From NCBI GenBank assembly GCA_026981635.1, contig JALSIF010000301.1, positions 1-8,852 on the forward strand: DNA of 8,852 nucleotides, written 5' to 3'. A model generated the notes under the pieces. It was given only the letters and a program-made list of their open reading frames with translations. It searched no databases and had not been told where the DNA came from. Shown here piece after piece: positions 1 to 6,495 of the stretch (position 1 is the first letter of the stretch; every line of letters begins with the position of its first letter). The stretch comes from a bacterium (GTDB taxonomy: Bacteria; 4484-113; JALSIF01). Made by a program: the position numbers and the translations under genes.

Positions 1-1839
1 CTTATTAACGACATCCTGGACTTCTCCAAGCTGGAGGAGGGGAAGGTGGAGCTGGAGGAGATCCCCTTCAATCTCCACCAGCTCTGCTACCGGACGGTGC
101 GGATCTTCTCCGGCCAGGCCCAGGAGAAGGGGATTGAGCTGATCTGCTCGCTGGGAACTGAGGTCCCCATGGGGGTAAGGGGGGATCCCACCCGGCTCAA
201 GCAGGTGCTCATCAACCTGCTTAGCAACGCCATCAAGTTTACCGACGATGGTGAAGTGCGCCTGGAGGTGAGGGAACTTGAGCGGGTGGAGGGGGAGCGG
301 AGCCGGTTGGAGTTTGCTGTGGTGGATACTGGCATCGGCATCCCCGAGGAGAAGCTGGAGCAGATCTTTGAGACCTTCACCCAGGCCGACAGTTCGGTCA
401 GCCGCCGCTATGGGGGGACCGGACTGGGTCTGGCCATCTGCCGCAAGATCGTTGAGCTGATGGGCGGCAAGCTCATGGTGGAGAGCAAGGAGGGGGAGGG
501 GACCCGCTTCTTCTTCCAGGTTGAGCTCCCCCTGGCCGAGGTGGGGGAGATGGAGATACCGGAGCTACCTCGGGAGGTGGCCGGGATGGTGGTCCTCATC
601 GTGGATGACAACGCCACCAACCGGCGCATCCTGGAGGGCTACCTGGAGAGCTGGGGAATGGAGGAGATCGTCTCCCTGCCCAGCGGGGAAGAGGCCCTGA
701 GCTACCTGGATGGCCTTACCCGGCGGAAAAAGCCGCTGCCCGGGCTGATCATCACCGACGCCAACATGCCGGGACTTTCTGGGCCCGAGTGGATTGAGCG
801 GGCGCGGGCCCAGTTTGACCTCAGCGAGACCAAGGTGCTCCTGCTTACCTCCTCCCTGGCGCTGGAGGCGGAGGAGCGGGAGCGGCTGGGGATCGGTGCG
901 GTGGTGTTTAAGCCGGTGATGCCGGAGCAGCTCTACCGCCACATCCTCAGACTCACCGGCCACCTGGCCGAGGAGGTGGAGGAAGAGGGGGCTGAAGCGG
1001 GGCGGGTGATCCTAAGCTCCAAGGCGCGCATCCTGGTGGTGGAGGACAACCCGGTCAACCTCAGGGTGGTGGCCAGTCTGCTGGGGCAGCTGGGGCTGGA
1101 AAACATCTCCACCGCTGGGGACGGGCGCCAGGCGGTGGAGCTGGTCAAGTCGGGCCGGTTTGACCTGGTACTGATGGATGTGCAGATGCCGAGGATGGAC
1201 GGGTTGGAAGCCACCCGGGAGATCCGCCGCTTTGAGGAGCAGAGCGGCCGGCCCCGGGTTCCCATCGTGGCCCTTACCGCCCACGCCCTGCCGGGTGACC
1301 GGGAGCGCTTCCTCAAGGCGGGGATGGACGACTACCTGACCAAGCCGGTTGACCCCAAAGAGCTGGAGCGCACCCTGGCTCGCTGGCTGTCGGTCGGGGA
1401 GGGAGACCGGCGGAGGGAGACTGGACCCCCGCCAGGGGAGGGAGAGCCGGCCCCGGCCGCTTCCCCTGCGGCCAGCGACAACGGGAAGCGGGCACGGCCG
1501 GTGGTGGAGATGGAGGAGCTTATGCTCCGCATGGGGGGGAACCGGGAGCTCCTGGCCGAGGTGGCCAAGGTCTTTCTGGAGACCTACCCGGAGCAGCTGG
1601 GGAAGCTCGCCCAGGCGGCCAGGGCGGGCCATGGGGAGGAGCTGTGGAAGATCGCCCACTCCCTGAAAGGCTCGCTGGCCAACCTCTCGGCCAAGGAGGC
1701 CAGTGAGCTGGCGGCACAGGTGGAACGGCTGGCCAAGGGGGGGGAGGTGGAAAAGGCGGCGGCGCTGGCCGGCCGGCTGGAAGAGGCGGTCCAGGCGGTG
1801 GCGGAGGTGCTCAGGCGGGAGATGGAGAAGGTGGGCTAG
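1..1839 (+). CDS. Hybrid sensor histidine kinase, BarA/GacS type (5' truncated by window edge)
   Basis: The reading frame is open from base 1, so the start lies outside the window; 612 codons are visible (numbered from base 1). Residues 1-12 ([12 protein letters not shown]) are the end of the HisKA dimerisation helix; the phospho-accepting His is upstream. The HATPase domain spans about 28-178, with N-box N72/N76, G1 box DTGIGI (109-114), F-box near 121-128 and G2 box GGTGLGLA (138-145). Receiver 1 (about 197-320) has acidic D202/D203, phospho-acceptor D253, T283 and K304. Receiver 2 (about 342-455) has E348/D349, D393, T426 and K448. A Pro/Glu/Ala-rich linker (about 457-500) leads to a C-terminal Hpt domain with HSLKGS and phospho-His H553. 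All phosphorelay residues in view are intact, so it should run a His-Asp-His relay from the inner membrane. Sensor domains are not visible. The phosphatase gene starts 6 bases downstream and is the obvious relay target; this pairing is inference. Confidence 0.95.
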   Translation, partial: LINDILDFSKLEEGKVELEEIPFNLHQLCYRTVRIFSGQAQEKGIELICSLGTEVPMGVRGDPTRLKQVLINLLSNAIKFTDDGEVRLEVRELERVEGERSRLEFAVVDTGIGIPEEKLEQIFETFTQADSSVSRRYGGTGLGLAICRKIVELMGGKLMVESKEGEGTRFFFQVELPLAEVGEMEIPELPREVAGMVVLIVDDNATNRRILEGYLESWGMEEIVSLPSGEEALSYLDGLTRRKKPLPGLIITDANMPGLSGPEWIERARAQFDLSETKVLLLTSSLALEAEERERLGIGAVVFKPVMPEQLYRHILRLTGHLAEEVEEEGAEAGRVILSSKARILVVEDNPVNLRVVASLLGQLGLENISTAGDGRQAVELVKSGRFDLVLMDVQMPRMDGLEATREIRRFEEQSGRPRVPIVALTAHALPGDRERFLKAGMDDYLTKPVDPKELERTLARWLSVGEGDRRRETGPPPGEGEPAPAASPAASDNGKRARPVVEMEELMLRMGGNRELLAEVAKVFLETYPEQLGKLAQAARAGHGEELWKIAHSLKGSLANLSAKEASELAAQVERLAKGGEVEKAAALAGRLEEAVQAVAEVLRREMEKVG

Positions 1840-1845
1840 GCGGGG

Positions 1846-3039
1846 ATGCGGGTACTCATCGCCGACGACGACCTCATCTCTCAGCGGATCCTCTCCTCCG
1901 CCCTGGAGAAGCTGGGCCACCAGGTGGAGAGCGCCCGCGACGGCAGGGAGGCGTGGGAGAAGTTCTGCCAGGACCACTATGAGGTGGTCATCCTGGACTG
2001 GGTGATGCCGGGGATGAAGGGGCCGGAGGTGGCCCGGCGCATCCGGGAGGAGGCGAGGGACTACTATCCCTACGTCATCCTGCTTACCTCCCTGGACGAG
2101 AAGGAGAACCTGATTGAGGGGCTCCAGTCGGGGGCCGACGACTATCTGACCAAGCCGCTGGACCCGGCTGTACTGGAGGCGCGGCTGGCGGTGGCCAGGC
2201 GAATCGTTGAGCTTGAAGAGAGCCTGAAACAGAAGATTGAGGAGCTCTCGGAAAAGAACCGCCGCATCAGCGAGGAGCTCAGGGCCGCCTCCCGCATCCA
2301 GGCGGCCCTGCTGCCCAGCCCGGCGGTGGTGGGGCCGCTGGAGATCGCCTGCTACTACCGGCCCAGCGAGGAGCTGGGCGGGGATCTGCTTAGCTTCTTT
2401 CCCCTCAGCGACCGGCTGCTAATGGCCTACCTGCTGGATGTGAGTGGCCACGGGATGAGGGCCTCCCTGCTCTCGGTCTCCCTGGGCTACATCATCTCCA
2501 GCAAGTCCAAGCAATACTTCAACCGGGACGGCGGCGAGGCGCAGGGTGAGGGTCTGGGGAAGAGGCTGGTTGAGCTGGTGGGGGAGCTAAACGAGGAGCT
2601 TCAGCTCCTTGCCCAGACCGGCCAGTACTTCACCATCGCCCTCTCCCTGGTGGAGCTTGACCGGCTCACCCTCCACCTGGTCTCGGCGGGGCAGCCGCCG
2701 GGCCTCATCGTGAGGGCCGACGGGGGAGAGGAGTGGCTGGACCTACCCGGCTTTCCGGTGGGGCTGGTGGAGGAGGCCGACTATGAGGTGCAGAGCAGAG
2801 CCCTCTCTCCCGGTGAGGTGGTGATCTTCTACTCCGACGGCATCACCGAAGCCCGCTGCGGGGAGGGCAGGCCCTTCGGGCGCGAGGCGCTGCTTGGGGG
2901 AGCAAGGCGGGGGGCCAGGGGGGGAGCCATGCGGGTGCAGGCGGAGATCGTCTCCGACCTCAACGACTGGCTAGGGGACCACCCTCCCCAGGACGACATC
3001 TCCCTGCTGGTGCTGGGGGTTAGGGGAGAGGGGGGCTAG
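1846..3039 (+). CDS. Receiver domain-coiled coil-PP2C (RsbU/SpoIIE-like) serine phosphatase
   Basis: A 397-residue protein. The N-terminal receiver (1-120) has acidic D7-D9, phospho-acceptor D51 (ILDWVMPG), T81 and K103. Residues about 112-150 are rich in Glu/Lys/Leu heptads, a likely coiled coil that passes the phosphorylation signal on. The PP2C/SpoIIE domain (about 151-393) retains the metal-binding acidic residues: D180 in ELGGD, D198 in LLDVSGHG, D331 in FYSDGITEA and D383/D384 in QDDISLLVL. The block after GGD reads LLSF rather than the common YYDF, so the second Asp is absent; the metal-binding Asp remains, so activity is still expected. Family members dephosphorylate anti-sigma-factor antagonists (partner switching); no such partner is in the window. 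The ATG is 6 bases after the kinase stop with only a weak G-rich ribosome site, suggesting translational coupling. It ends convergently on the neighbouring - strand gene, sharing CTAG. Confidence 0.93.
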   Translation: MRVLIADDDLISQRILSSALEKLGHQVESARDGREAWEKFCQDHYEVVILDWVMPGMKGPEVARRIREEARDYYPYVILLTSLDEKENLIEGLQSGADDYLTKPLDPAVLEARLAVARRIVELEESLKQKIEELSEKNRRISEELRAASRIQAALLPSPAVVGPLEIACYYRPSEELGGDLLSFFPLSDRLLMAYLLDVSGHGMRASLLSVSLGYIISSKSKQYFNRDGGEAQGEGLGKRLVELVGELNEELQLLAQTGQYFTIALSLVELDRLTLHLVSAGQPPGLIVRADGGEEWLDLPGFPVGLVEEADYEVQSRALSPGEVVIFYSDGITEARCGEGRPFGREALLGGARRGARGGAMRVQAEIVSDLNDWLGDHPPQDDISLLVLGVRGEGG

Positions 3040-3680
3040 TCCCAGCCCTCACCCCCGTAGGACATCTGCCAGAAGCGCTCCTCGTAGTGGCAGGTGAGGA
3101 CGAAGTTCTCCTCCATCTGGGCAAGCTCCTCTGGATCTTCGCCCGCTGCGATCCGGTCAAGGCTCTCCCCCAGCCAGGCGACGAAGGCGGCAAACTCGGG
3201 GGTGGTCCAGTTGTCTATGAACTCCTGCCAGGGGGACTCCCCTTTAAGGTTCTCCTTTACCCAGCTCCAAGCCTCGTGGTAGGCCCGCTCCAGGGTCCAG
3301 AGGGCGGTAAAGCAGACGGGGAAGCTCTCCCGGTAGGCCAGGCGCAGGAGGTAGTCGGTGTAGGCCCGGCAGGTGGGGAGGGGCTTTGCACCGGCAAGGT
3401 CCACCCCCGCCCGCTCGGCCATTTTGCGGAAAAGCTCAAGTTCGTCCAGCATCACCCCTACCGACCGGCCCAGGCTCTCCATGAACTCCCCCGGCGCGCG
3501 GGCAGAAAGCAGGGCGAGGAAGCGGGTGTAGTCCACCCCGAAGAGGTAGTCCTGGATGAGCCACTGGGCGAAGACCGGCTGGGGGATGGTGAGGGCGGCG
3601 GTCTCCTCCAAGAAGGGGTGGTGGGTGGCCCGGTGCCACAGGGAGGCGTGTTTTTCTAGAAGCTCACTGGTAAAGCCCAT
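3036..3680 (-). CDS. TenA/PqqC-fold family protein, TenA_E-like (lacks the catalytic Cys)
   Basis: A 214-residue all-helical TenA-family protein, the usual length. It has the family QDYLF segment with D44 and a C-terminal EERFWQM motif with E200. Aligned to the upstream paralog by eye, the nucleophilic Cys position is L127 and the Tyr four residues later is E131, within ALWTLERAYHEAW. That Glu-for-Tyr pattern without Cys is what I expect of the TenA_E subfamily, implicated in salvage of thiamin pyrimidine breakdown products such as aminopyrimidine and its N-formyl form. The substrate here is inference. The start is well supported: TGA of the upstream tenA runs straight into GGAGGT, 7 bases before this ATG, so the two are probably translationally coupled. 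The TAG stop overlaps the stop of the convergent phosphatase gene. A heme-oxygenase-like or PqqC-like role is the main alternative. Confidence 0.88.
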   Translation of the reverse strand: MGFTSELLEKHASLWHRATHHPFLEETAALTIPQPVFAQWLIQDYLFGVDYTRFLALLSARAPGEFMESLGRSVGVMLDELELFRKMAERAGVDLAGAKPLPTCRAYTDYLLRLAYRESFPVCFTALWTLERAYHEAWSWVKENLKGESPWQEFIDNWTTPEFAAFVAWLGESLDRIAAGEDPEELAQMEENFVLTCHYEERFWQMSYGGEGWD

Positions 3681-3692
3681 CCTCGCACCTCC
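3681..3692 (-). promoter_or_regulatory. Strong Shine-Dalgarno between the two tenA genes
   Basis: Read on the - strand, the upstream tenA stop TGA is followed at once by GGAGGTGCGAGG and then the ATG of the second tenA. The GGAGGT is a near-perfect ribosome site with 6-7 base spacing. It fixes the downstream start and suggests coupled translation within one transcript. Confidence 0.8.
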
Positions 3693-4385
3693 TCAGGCGA
3701 TCTCCTCCGGCCACCCCTCCAGGGTCCAGCCCATCTGCCAGAACATCCACTCCCAGCGCACCGCCTCGGCAAAGATGGCCGAAAGCCGCTGGTGGCGGGG
3801 GAGGGAGGGGTCGGTCACCCCGGCCTCCTCGGCCAGCCGGTCGGTGAGCTGGCGGAACTCGCCGCACAGCCCCACCCACTCGGGGTCGGAGTACATCTCA
3901 ATCCACTCGTGGTAGGGGCCCGAGGTGGGGCGACCCTCCAGGCCGGCCAGGCGGGTGCCGATCTCGGCGTAGCCCACGAAGCAGGGGGTGAGGCAGACGG
4001 CGATGTCAAGGAGGTCTCCCTGGTTAGCGGTGGCCAGCATGAAGCGGGTGTAGCCCAGGGTGGTGGGGGCGGGGCTGGCCTTTTCCAGCTCCTGCCGGCT
4101 GATGCCGTTTCGCTCGCAGTAGCTTCGGTGGAGCTCCATCTCGGTGTTCAGGGTCACTTCGGTGAGCTTGGCAAAGAATCCCTGGCGCTCCACCGTGTCG
4201 GCCTTGGCCGAGCCCAGCGCCAGCACCCGGCAGTAGTCAATCAGGAAGAGGTAATCCTGAATCAGGTAGTGGCGGAACTTCTCCTCCTCCAGGGTGCCGG
4301 CGGCGAGGGCCTCCACGAAGGGGTGGTGGGCCGCCCGCCGCCACAGCTCCCGGTGGGCTGCGATGAGCTGGTCGGTCAGTCCCAT
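3693..4385 (-). CDS. tenA: TenA aminopyrimidine aminohydrolase / thiaminase II (TenA_C type)
   Basis: A 230-residue protein whose catalytic residues fall at or near the Bacillus subtilis TenA positions: D44 in QDYLF, Y112, the nucleophile C135 in LTPCFVGY, Y139, Y165 near the Y163 position, and the C-terminal Glu at E212 in WEWMFWQM. This matches the Cys-containing subclass, which hydrolyses 4-amino-5-aminomethyl-2-methylpyrimidine to HMP during thiamin salvage in the cytoplasm and can cleave thiamin. No other thiamin gene is in the window and no TPP riboswitch is seen upstream. It starts 37 bases after the stop of the propeller lipoprotein gene and ends 12 bases before the second tenA, so one transcript could cover all three. 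The ribosome site is weak (GGAA close to the ATG). Subfamily assignment is firm; physiological substrate is inferred. Confidence 0.93.
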   Translation of the reverse strand: MGLTDQLIAAHRELWRRAAHHPFVEALAAGTLEEEKFRHYLIQDYLFLIDYCRVLALGSAKADTVERQGFFAKLTEVTLNTEMELHRSYCERNGISRQELEKASPAPTTLGYTRFMLATANQGDLLDIAVCLTPCFVGYAEIGTRLAGLEGRPTSGPYHEWIEMYSDPEWVGLCGEFRQLTDRLAEEAGVTDPSLPRHQRLSAIFAEAVRWEWMFWQMGWTLEGWPEEIA

Positions 4386-4422
4386 GGTTCCATTTTAGGT
4401 CGCCGGGGGGACCAGCTGGCCC

Positions 4423-6216
4423 TCACTCCTGGATGGCGAACTTCACCTTGCTGTCGGTCAGGGTGTGGTAGGCGATGGCGATCTTGCCGTTTATGACTGC
4501 AATGGAGGAGAAGGGGGAGGCAATGGTGTCATCTGTGTCCACCATCTGGGCCAGCCAGCTGCCCTGGCCGTTTGCTTGGGTTGCGCGGGCAAGTTTGATG
4601 CCCTTGACCAGCTGGTTGTCCTGGGTCCCGCCACCGAAGAAGGAGACCACCGGCTTGTTGTCCACTACCGTCATGTCCAGACCGCTGGGGAAGGTGAAGC
4701 CGTCCGATTCGTCGGCCAGTACCAGATCCCAGCTTCCCAGGCCGTCGGACTGGGAGCTGTAGGCATAGACCAAGCCTACCCCCAGTGCCTTGGTGTAGAT
4801 AACGGCGGGCTTGTTGTCTACCACGTAGAGCTTGATGGAACCTCCTGCCTCTATGGTTTGGGTGACCTCCTGGGTCTGCCAGCTACCTGTGCCGTCGGAC
4901 TGGGAGTTGAGGGCGAAGAAGACCTGGCCGTTCTTGGTGTATGCTACCGCTGGCTTGCCCTGCACCTCGGCGATGGAGCAGAGGTCAGAGCCAGCCTGAC
5001 CGGCGCCGGTGGTGACGGTAGAGATGTTCCAGCTGCCCAGGCCATCGGTGGTGGTGCTTACTGCGACTCTGAACTCCTCCTGGCCGATCCGGTAGCAGAT
5101 GGCAGGCTTGCCCCCCACCACGGTTAGCTCACTTACCATTCCGGCTATCTCCTGGTTGGGGGGGGCCACCGTTACCACATCCCACTGGCCCTGGCCGTCG
5201 GCCTGGCGGTTGATGGCGTACATCAGGGTGGTCCGGTTGGAGCCATCAAAGAAACTTACCGCCGGTCGCCCGTCCACGATGGCGAGGGAGGTGGTCCCTC
5301 CCACCGAGTCGGAGGCAAAGATGGACCCGATCTGCCAGCTCCCGGAACCGTCGGGCTGGGTGTTGATGGCGAAGTGGACCTCCACCGCCTGATCGGGCGG
5401 GTTGTTCTCGTTTAGGAAGTAGTAGGTCATGGCAGGGCGGCCGTCCACCTCCTTGAGGGATACGCCCGCCGTCCCTCCGATCTCTCCCTGGGTCTCCACC
5501 ACCTGGATGTTGAAGTTGAGCTGGCTCCCACCACCACCGCCACCGCTTATCAGGATGGGAACCGGGTCGGCTGGGTCCACGAAGGGGGTGCCAGCCACCT
5601 CTCCGGCGGCCAGAAAGACCTCCTCGTGGGCGGGGGCTGAGAGGTCCACCGGCACGGCGATGGGCAGGTAGCCGCTCTGGGTGGGCTGGGCAGCACTGTC
5701 AATCACATCGCTCAGGGGGTAGCTTCCCAGCAGGGGGGCGGTGGCGGGGTCAAAGTCGGCCTGGTACTGGTAGCGGCGGATCTCGGTTACCGAGGTGCCG
5801 AAGGCGGCCACCAGCAGGTTCACGTCGGCGAAGTTGACCTCGCCGTCGCCGTTGAAGTCGTGGGCCTGCTTGACGGTGGAGCCGTCTACCGACTGGCCGA
5901 AGGTGGCCACCAGGCCGTTTACATCGGCAAAGCTCACCGTCCCGTCGGCGTTGTTGTCACCGATGAGGCGAACCTCGGCGTGAACCAGACTGGCCGAGGT
6001 GTCCAGAGCGCCCTGGGGGTTTTGGGGGTCGGCGGGGTTGAGCTGCAGGATGGGCTGGCTTCCCTGGGCGGGAAGCTGGGCGATGGACCTGGTGAGGGCG
6101 GGGGGAGGGGAAGTCGGGCTGTCACCCTGCCGCCCGCCGCAGGCGGCAGATAGGCCAGCAACCATCCCAACGGCTAGAAGCAGCTGGACGAAGACAGAGG
6201 GTCTTATCCTGGACAT
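4423..6216 (-). CDS. Dockerin-like, seven-bladed beta-propeller lipoprotein (paralog A)
   Basis: A 597-residue exported protein of unknown function. I chose ATG 6216 because GGAGG lies 5 bases upstream and the signal peptide then begins naturally (MSRIRP, hydrophobic 8-22). A lipobox-like LSAAC gives C26 as a putative lipidated Cys, though Ser at -3 is atypical. A Pro/Ser-rich tether follows. Residues 85-140 hold two calcium-type EF loops, D87-D98 and D120-D131 (DxNxDGxV..xxD), as in type I dockerins. Residues about 145-222 form a conserved segment I do not recognise, then a Gly6 linker (225-230). Residues about 236-597 carry seven repeats at 48-57 residue spacing, each with (D/G)G(R/K)PA (258, 315, 368, 420, 467, 519, 576) and, in six, a DGxGSW-like motif (289, 340, 391, 441, 491, 549). 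The seventh outer strand is probably supplied by NFNIQVVE at 234-241. No catalytic residues are apparent; binding or scaffolding is plausible but unproven. Confidence 0.9.
   Translation of the reverse strand: MSRIRPSVFVQLLLAVGMVAGLSAACGGRQGDSPTSPPPALTRSIAQLPAQGSQPILQLNPADPQNPQGALDTSASLVHAEVRLIGDNNADGTVSFADVNGLVATFGQSVDGSTVKQAHDFNGDGEVNFADVNLLVAAFGTSVTEIRRYQYQADFDPATAPLLGSYPLSDVIDSAAQPTQSGYLPIAVPVDLSAPAHEEVFLAAGEVAGTPFVDPADPVPILISGGGGGGSQLNFNIQVVETQGEIGGTAGVSLKEVDGRPAMTYYFLNENNPPDQAVEVHFAINTQPDGSGSWQIGSIFASDSVGGTTSLAIVDGRPAVSFFDGSNRTTLMYAINRQADGQGQWDVVTVAPPNQEIAGMVSELTVVGGKPAICYRIGQEEFRVAVSTTTDGLGSWNISTVTTGAGQAGSDLCSIAEVQGKPAVAYTKNGQVFFALNSQSDGTGSWQTQEVTQTIEAGGSIKLYVVDNKPAVIYTKALGVGLVYAYSSQSDGLGSWDLVLADESDGFTFPSGLDMTVVDNKPVVSFFGGGTQDNQLVKGIKLARATQANGQGSWLAQMVDTDDTIASPFSSIAVINGKIAIAYHTLTDSKVKFAIQE
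5644..5975 (-). repeat. Near-identical duplicated segment, copy in paralog A
   Basis: This covers the dockerin-like module and the front of the middle segment. Aligned by eye with 7696-8030 it has about ten scattered substitutions plus one 3-base indel with local changes, including long runs without any synonymous difference. Flanking coding sequence on both sides is far more divergent. Confidence 0.85.
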
Positions 6217-6221
6217 CCCTT

Positions 6222-6228
6222 CCTCCTT
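6222..6228 (-). promoter_or_regulatory. Ribosome binding site deciding the start of paralog A
   Basis: On the - strand AAGGAGG lies 5 bases before ATG 6216. An ATG 39 bases further upstream is in frame, but it would put a hydrophilic, Lys/Glu-containing stretch ahead of the signal peptide and would place this ribosome site inside the gene. Confidence 0.8.
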
Positions 6229-6247
6229 TTTTGACAGGTTATTTGAC

Positions 6248-6266
6248 CCGAGCACAACCAGCTCGG
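6248..6266 (-). repeat. Inverted repeat, 6-bp arms
   Basis: CCGAGC (6248-6253) and GCTCGG (6261-6266) are perfect inverted arms around a 7-base loop. It lies 22 bases upstream of the ribosome site of paralog A. No T-run follows on either strand, so it is not a typical terminator. Confidence 0.55.
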
Positions 6267-6268
6267 AG

Positions 6269-6297
6269 AAAAGCGGCCGTCCTTTCGGGTGGCCGCT
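6269..6297 (-). terminator. Possible attenuator or weak terminator hairpin ahead of paralog A
   Basis: Arms AGCGGCC (6272-6278) and GGCCGCT (6291-6297) are perfectly complementary. On the - strand the inner part can close on a GAAA tetraloop, and the stem runs into four T residues. The U-run is short and the gene start is about 50 bases further on, so an attenuator or leader stem is as likely as a true terminator. Confidence 0.35.
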
Positions 6298-6316
6298 GGG
6301 AGATAGCTTGGCTCCC
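6298..6316 (-). repeat. Inverted repeat, 5-bp arms, abutting the attenuator-like hairpin
   Basis: GGGAG (6298-6302) and CTCCC (6312-6316) pair around a 9-base loop. The hairpin ends exactly where the 6272-6297 hairpin begins, so in RNA the two could stack coaxially. Confidence 0.4.
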
Positions 6317-6373
6317 CTACCGCTCTACCTTCCTCTCTGGCAAGGACAAGCGCAGCAGAAAGTAGGAAGAGGT

Positions 6374-6394
6374 GGGAAGACAAGTTATCTCCCC
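6374..6394 (-). repeat. Inverted repeat, 7-bp arms (one G-U pair in - strand RNA)
   Basis: In the - strand transcript, GGGGAGA (complement of 6388-6394) pairs with UCUUCCC (complement of 6374-6380) around a 7-base loop. The single non-Watson-Crick pair is G-U on the - strand but A-C on the + strand, which favours an RNA read from the - strand. Confidence 0.4.
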
Positions 6395-6398
6395 GAAA

Positions 6399-6463
6399 GC
6401 AGTTTAGCACGGTGGAACCGGTGGGCATACAGCAAGCCCCTGCCCCCGGTTCCGGCAGTTTAG
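6399..6463. repeat. Pair of 9-bp direct repeats flanking a long hairpin
   Basis: GCAGTTTAG occurs at 6399-6407 and again at 6455-6463. Each copy is followed by ACGG, after one extra base in the first copy. The copies are 56 bp apart and bracket the hairpin at 6414-6453. No other match was noticed in the window. Confidence 0.5.
6414..6453. repeat. Long GC-rich inverted repeat (13 bp with one bulge)
   Basis: GGAACCGG (6414-6421) pairs with CCGGTTCC (6446-6453), and after a single bulged T, GGGCA (6423-6427) pairs with TGCCC (6441-6445), leaving a 13-base loop. It begins 42 bases after the stop of paralog B. No T-run follows on either strand, so a Rho-independent terminator is doubtful; a 3'-end stabilising stem or protein site is possible. 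Confidence 0.6.
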
Positions 6464-6495
6464 ACGGCTCAGCCGGAGTCTCTTCTTTTGTCCGC

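Larger units (their letters stand above)
6217..6495 (-). other. 279-bp intergenic region rich in inverted repeats between the paralogs
   Basis: No convincing coding sequence is seen on either strand. Reading from the stop of paralog B towards paralog A, it contains a short palindrome (6465-6475), a long hairpin (6414-6453) flanked by a direct repeat, a hairpin at 6374-6394, a hairpin at 6298-6316 touching one at 6272-6297, another at 6248-6266, and then the ribosome site of paralog A. I cannot match it to a known riboswitch and I see no convincing -35/-10 promoter. It may combine the 3' end of the paralog B transcript with the 5' leader of paralog A. Confidence 0.6.

Noticed and set aside
46-48. 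GTG as kinase start
   Set aside because: The frame upstream to base 1 encodes the end of the HisKA helix, so this GTG is internal.
1012-1977. 321-residue open frame antisense to the kinase
   Set aside because: It is Leu/Pro/Arg/His-rich low-information sequence opposite a GC-rich gene with clear domain motifs; a shadow frame.
4386-4422. Leaderless promoter for tenA based on TAAAAT
   Set aside because: TAAAAT sits 7 bases before the ATG on the - strand, but no -35-like sequence is found at the proper distance; the AT-rich bit may be chance.
4465-5127. 220-residue open frame on the + strand opposite paralog A
   Set aside because: Gly/Val/Asp-rich shadow of the propeller repeats, no recognisable domain. 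The similar frames at 3087-3659, 3792-4496 and 7300-8097 were rejected for the same reason.
5527-5544. Gly-codon tract as a phase-variation repeat
   Set aside because: It is a six-codon in-frame trinucleotide run, so slippage would only change the linker length, and it is imperfect.
6217-6255. N-terminal extension of paralog A to the ATG at 6255
   Set aside because: The extension is hydrophilic, precedes a good signal peptide, and contains the ribosome site for the ATG at 6216.
6414-6453. Rho-independent terminator for paralog B
   Set aside because: The stem is strong but no T-run follows on either strand.
6217-6495. TPP or cyclic-di-GMP riboswitch in the leader
   Set aside because: The conserved THI-box blocks are not found; a CTGAG in 6464-6480 lacks the rest of the motif. 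A GAAA-capped stem alone is not enough for a c-di-GMP aptamer.
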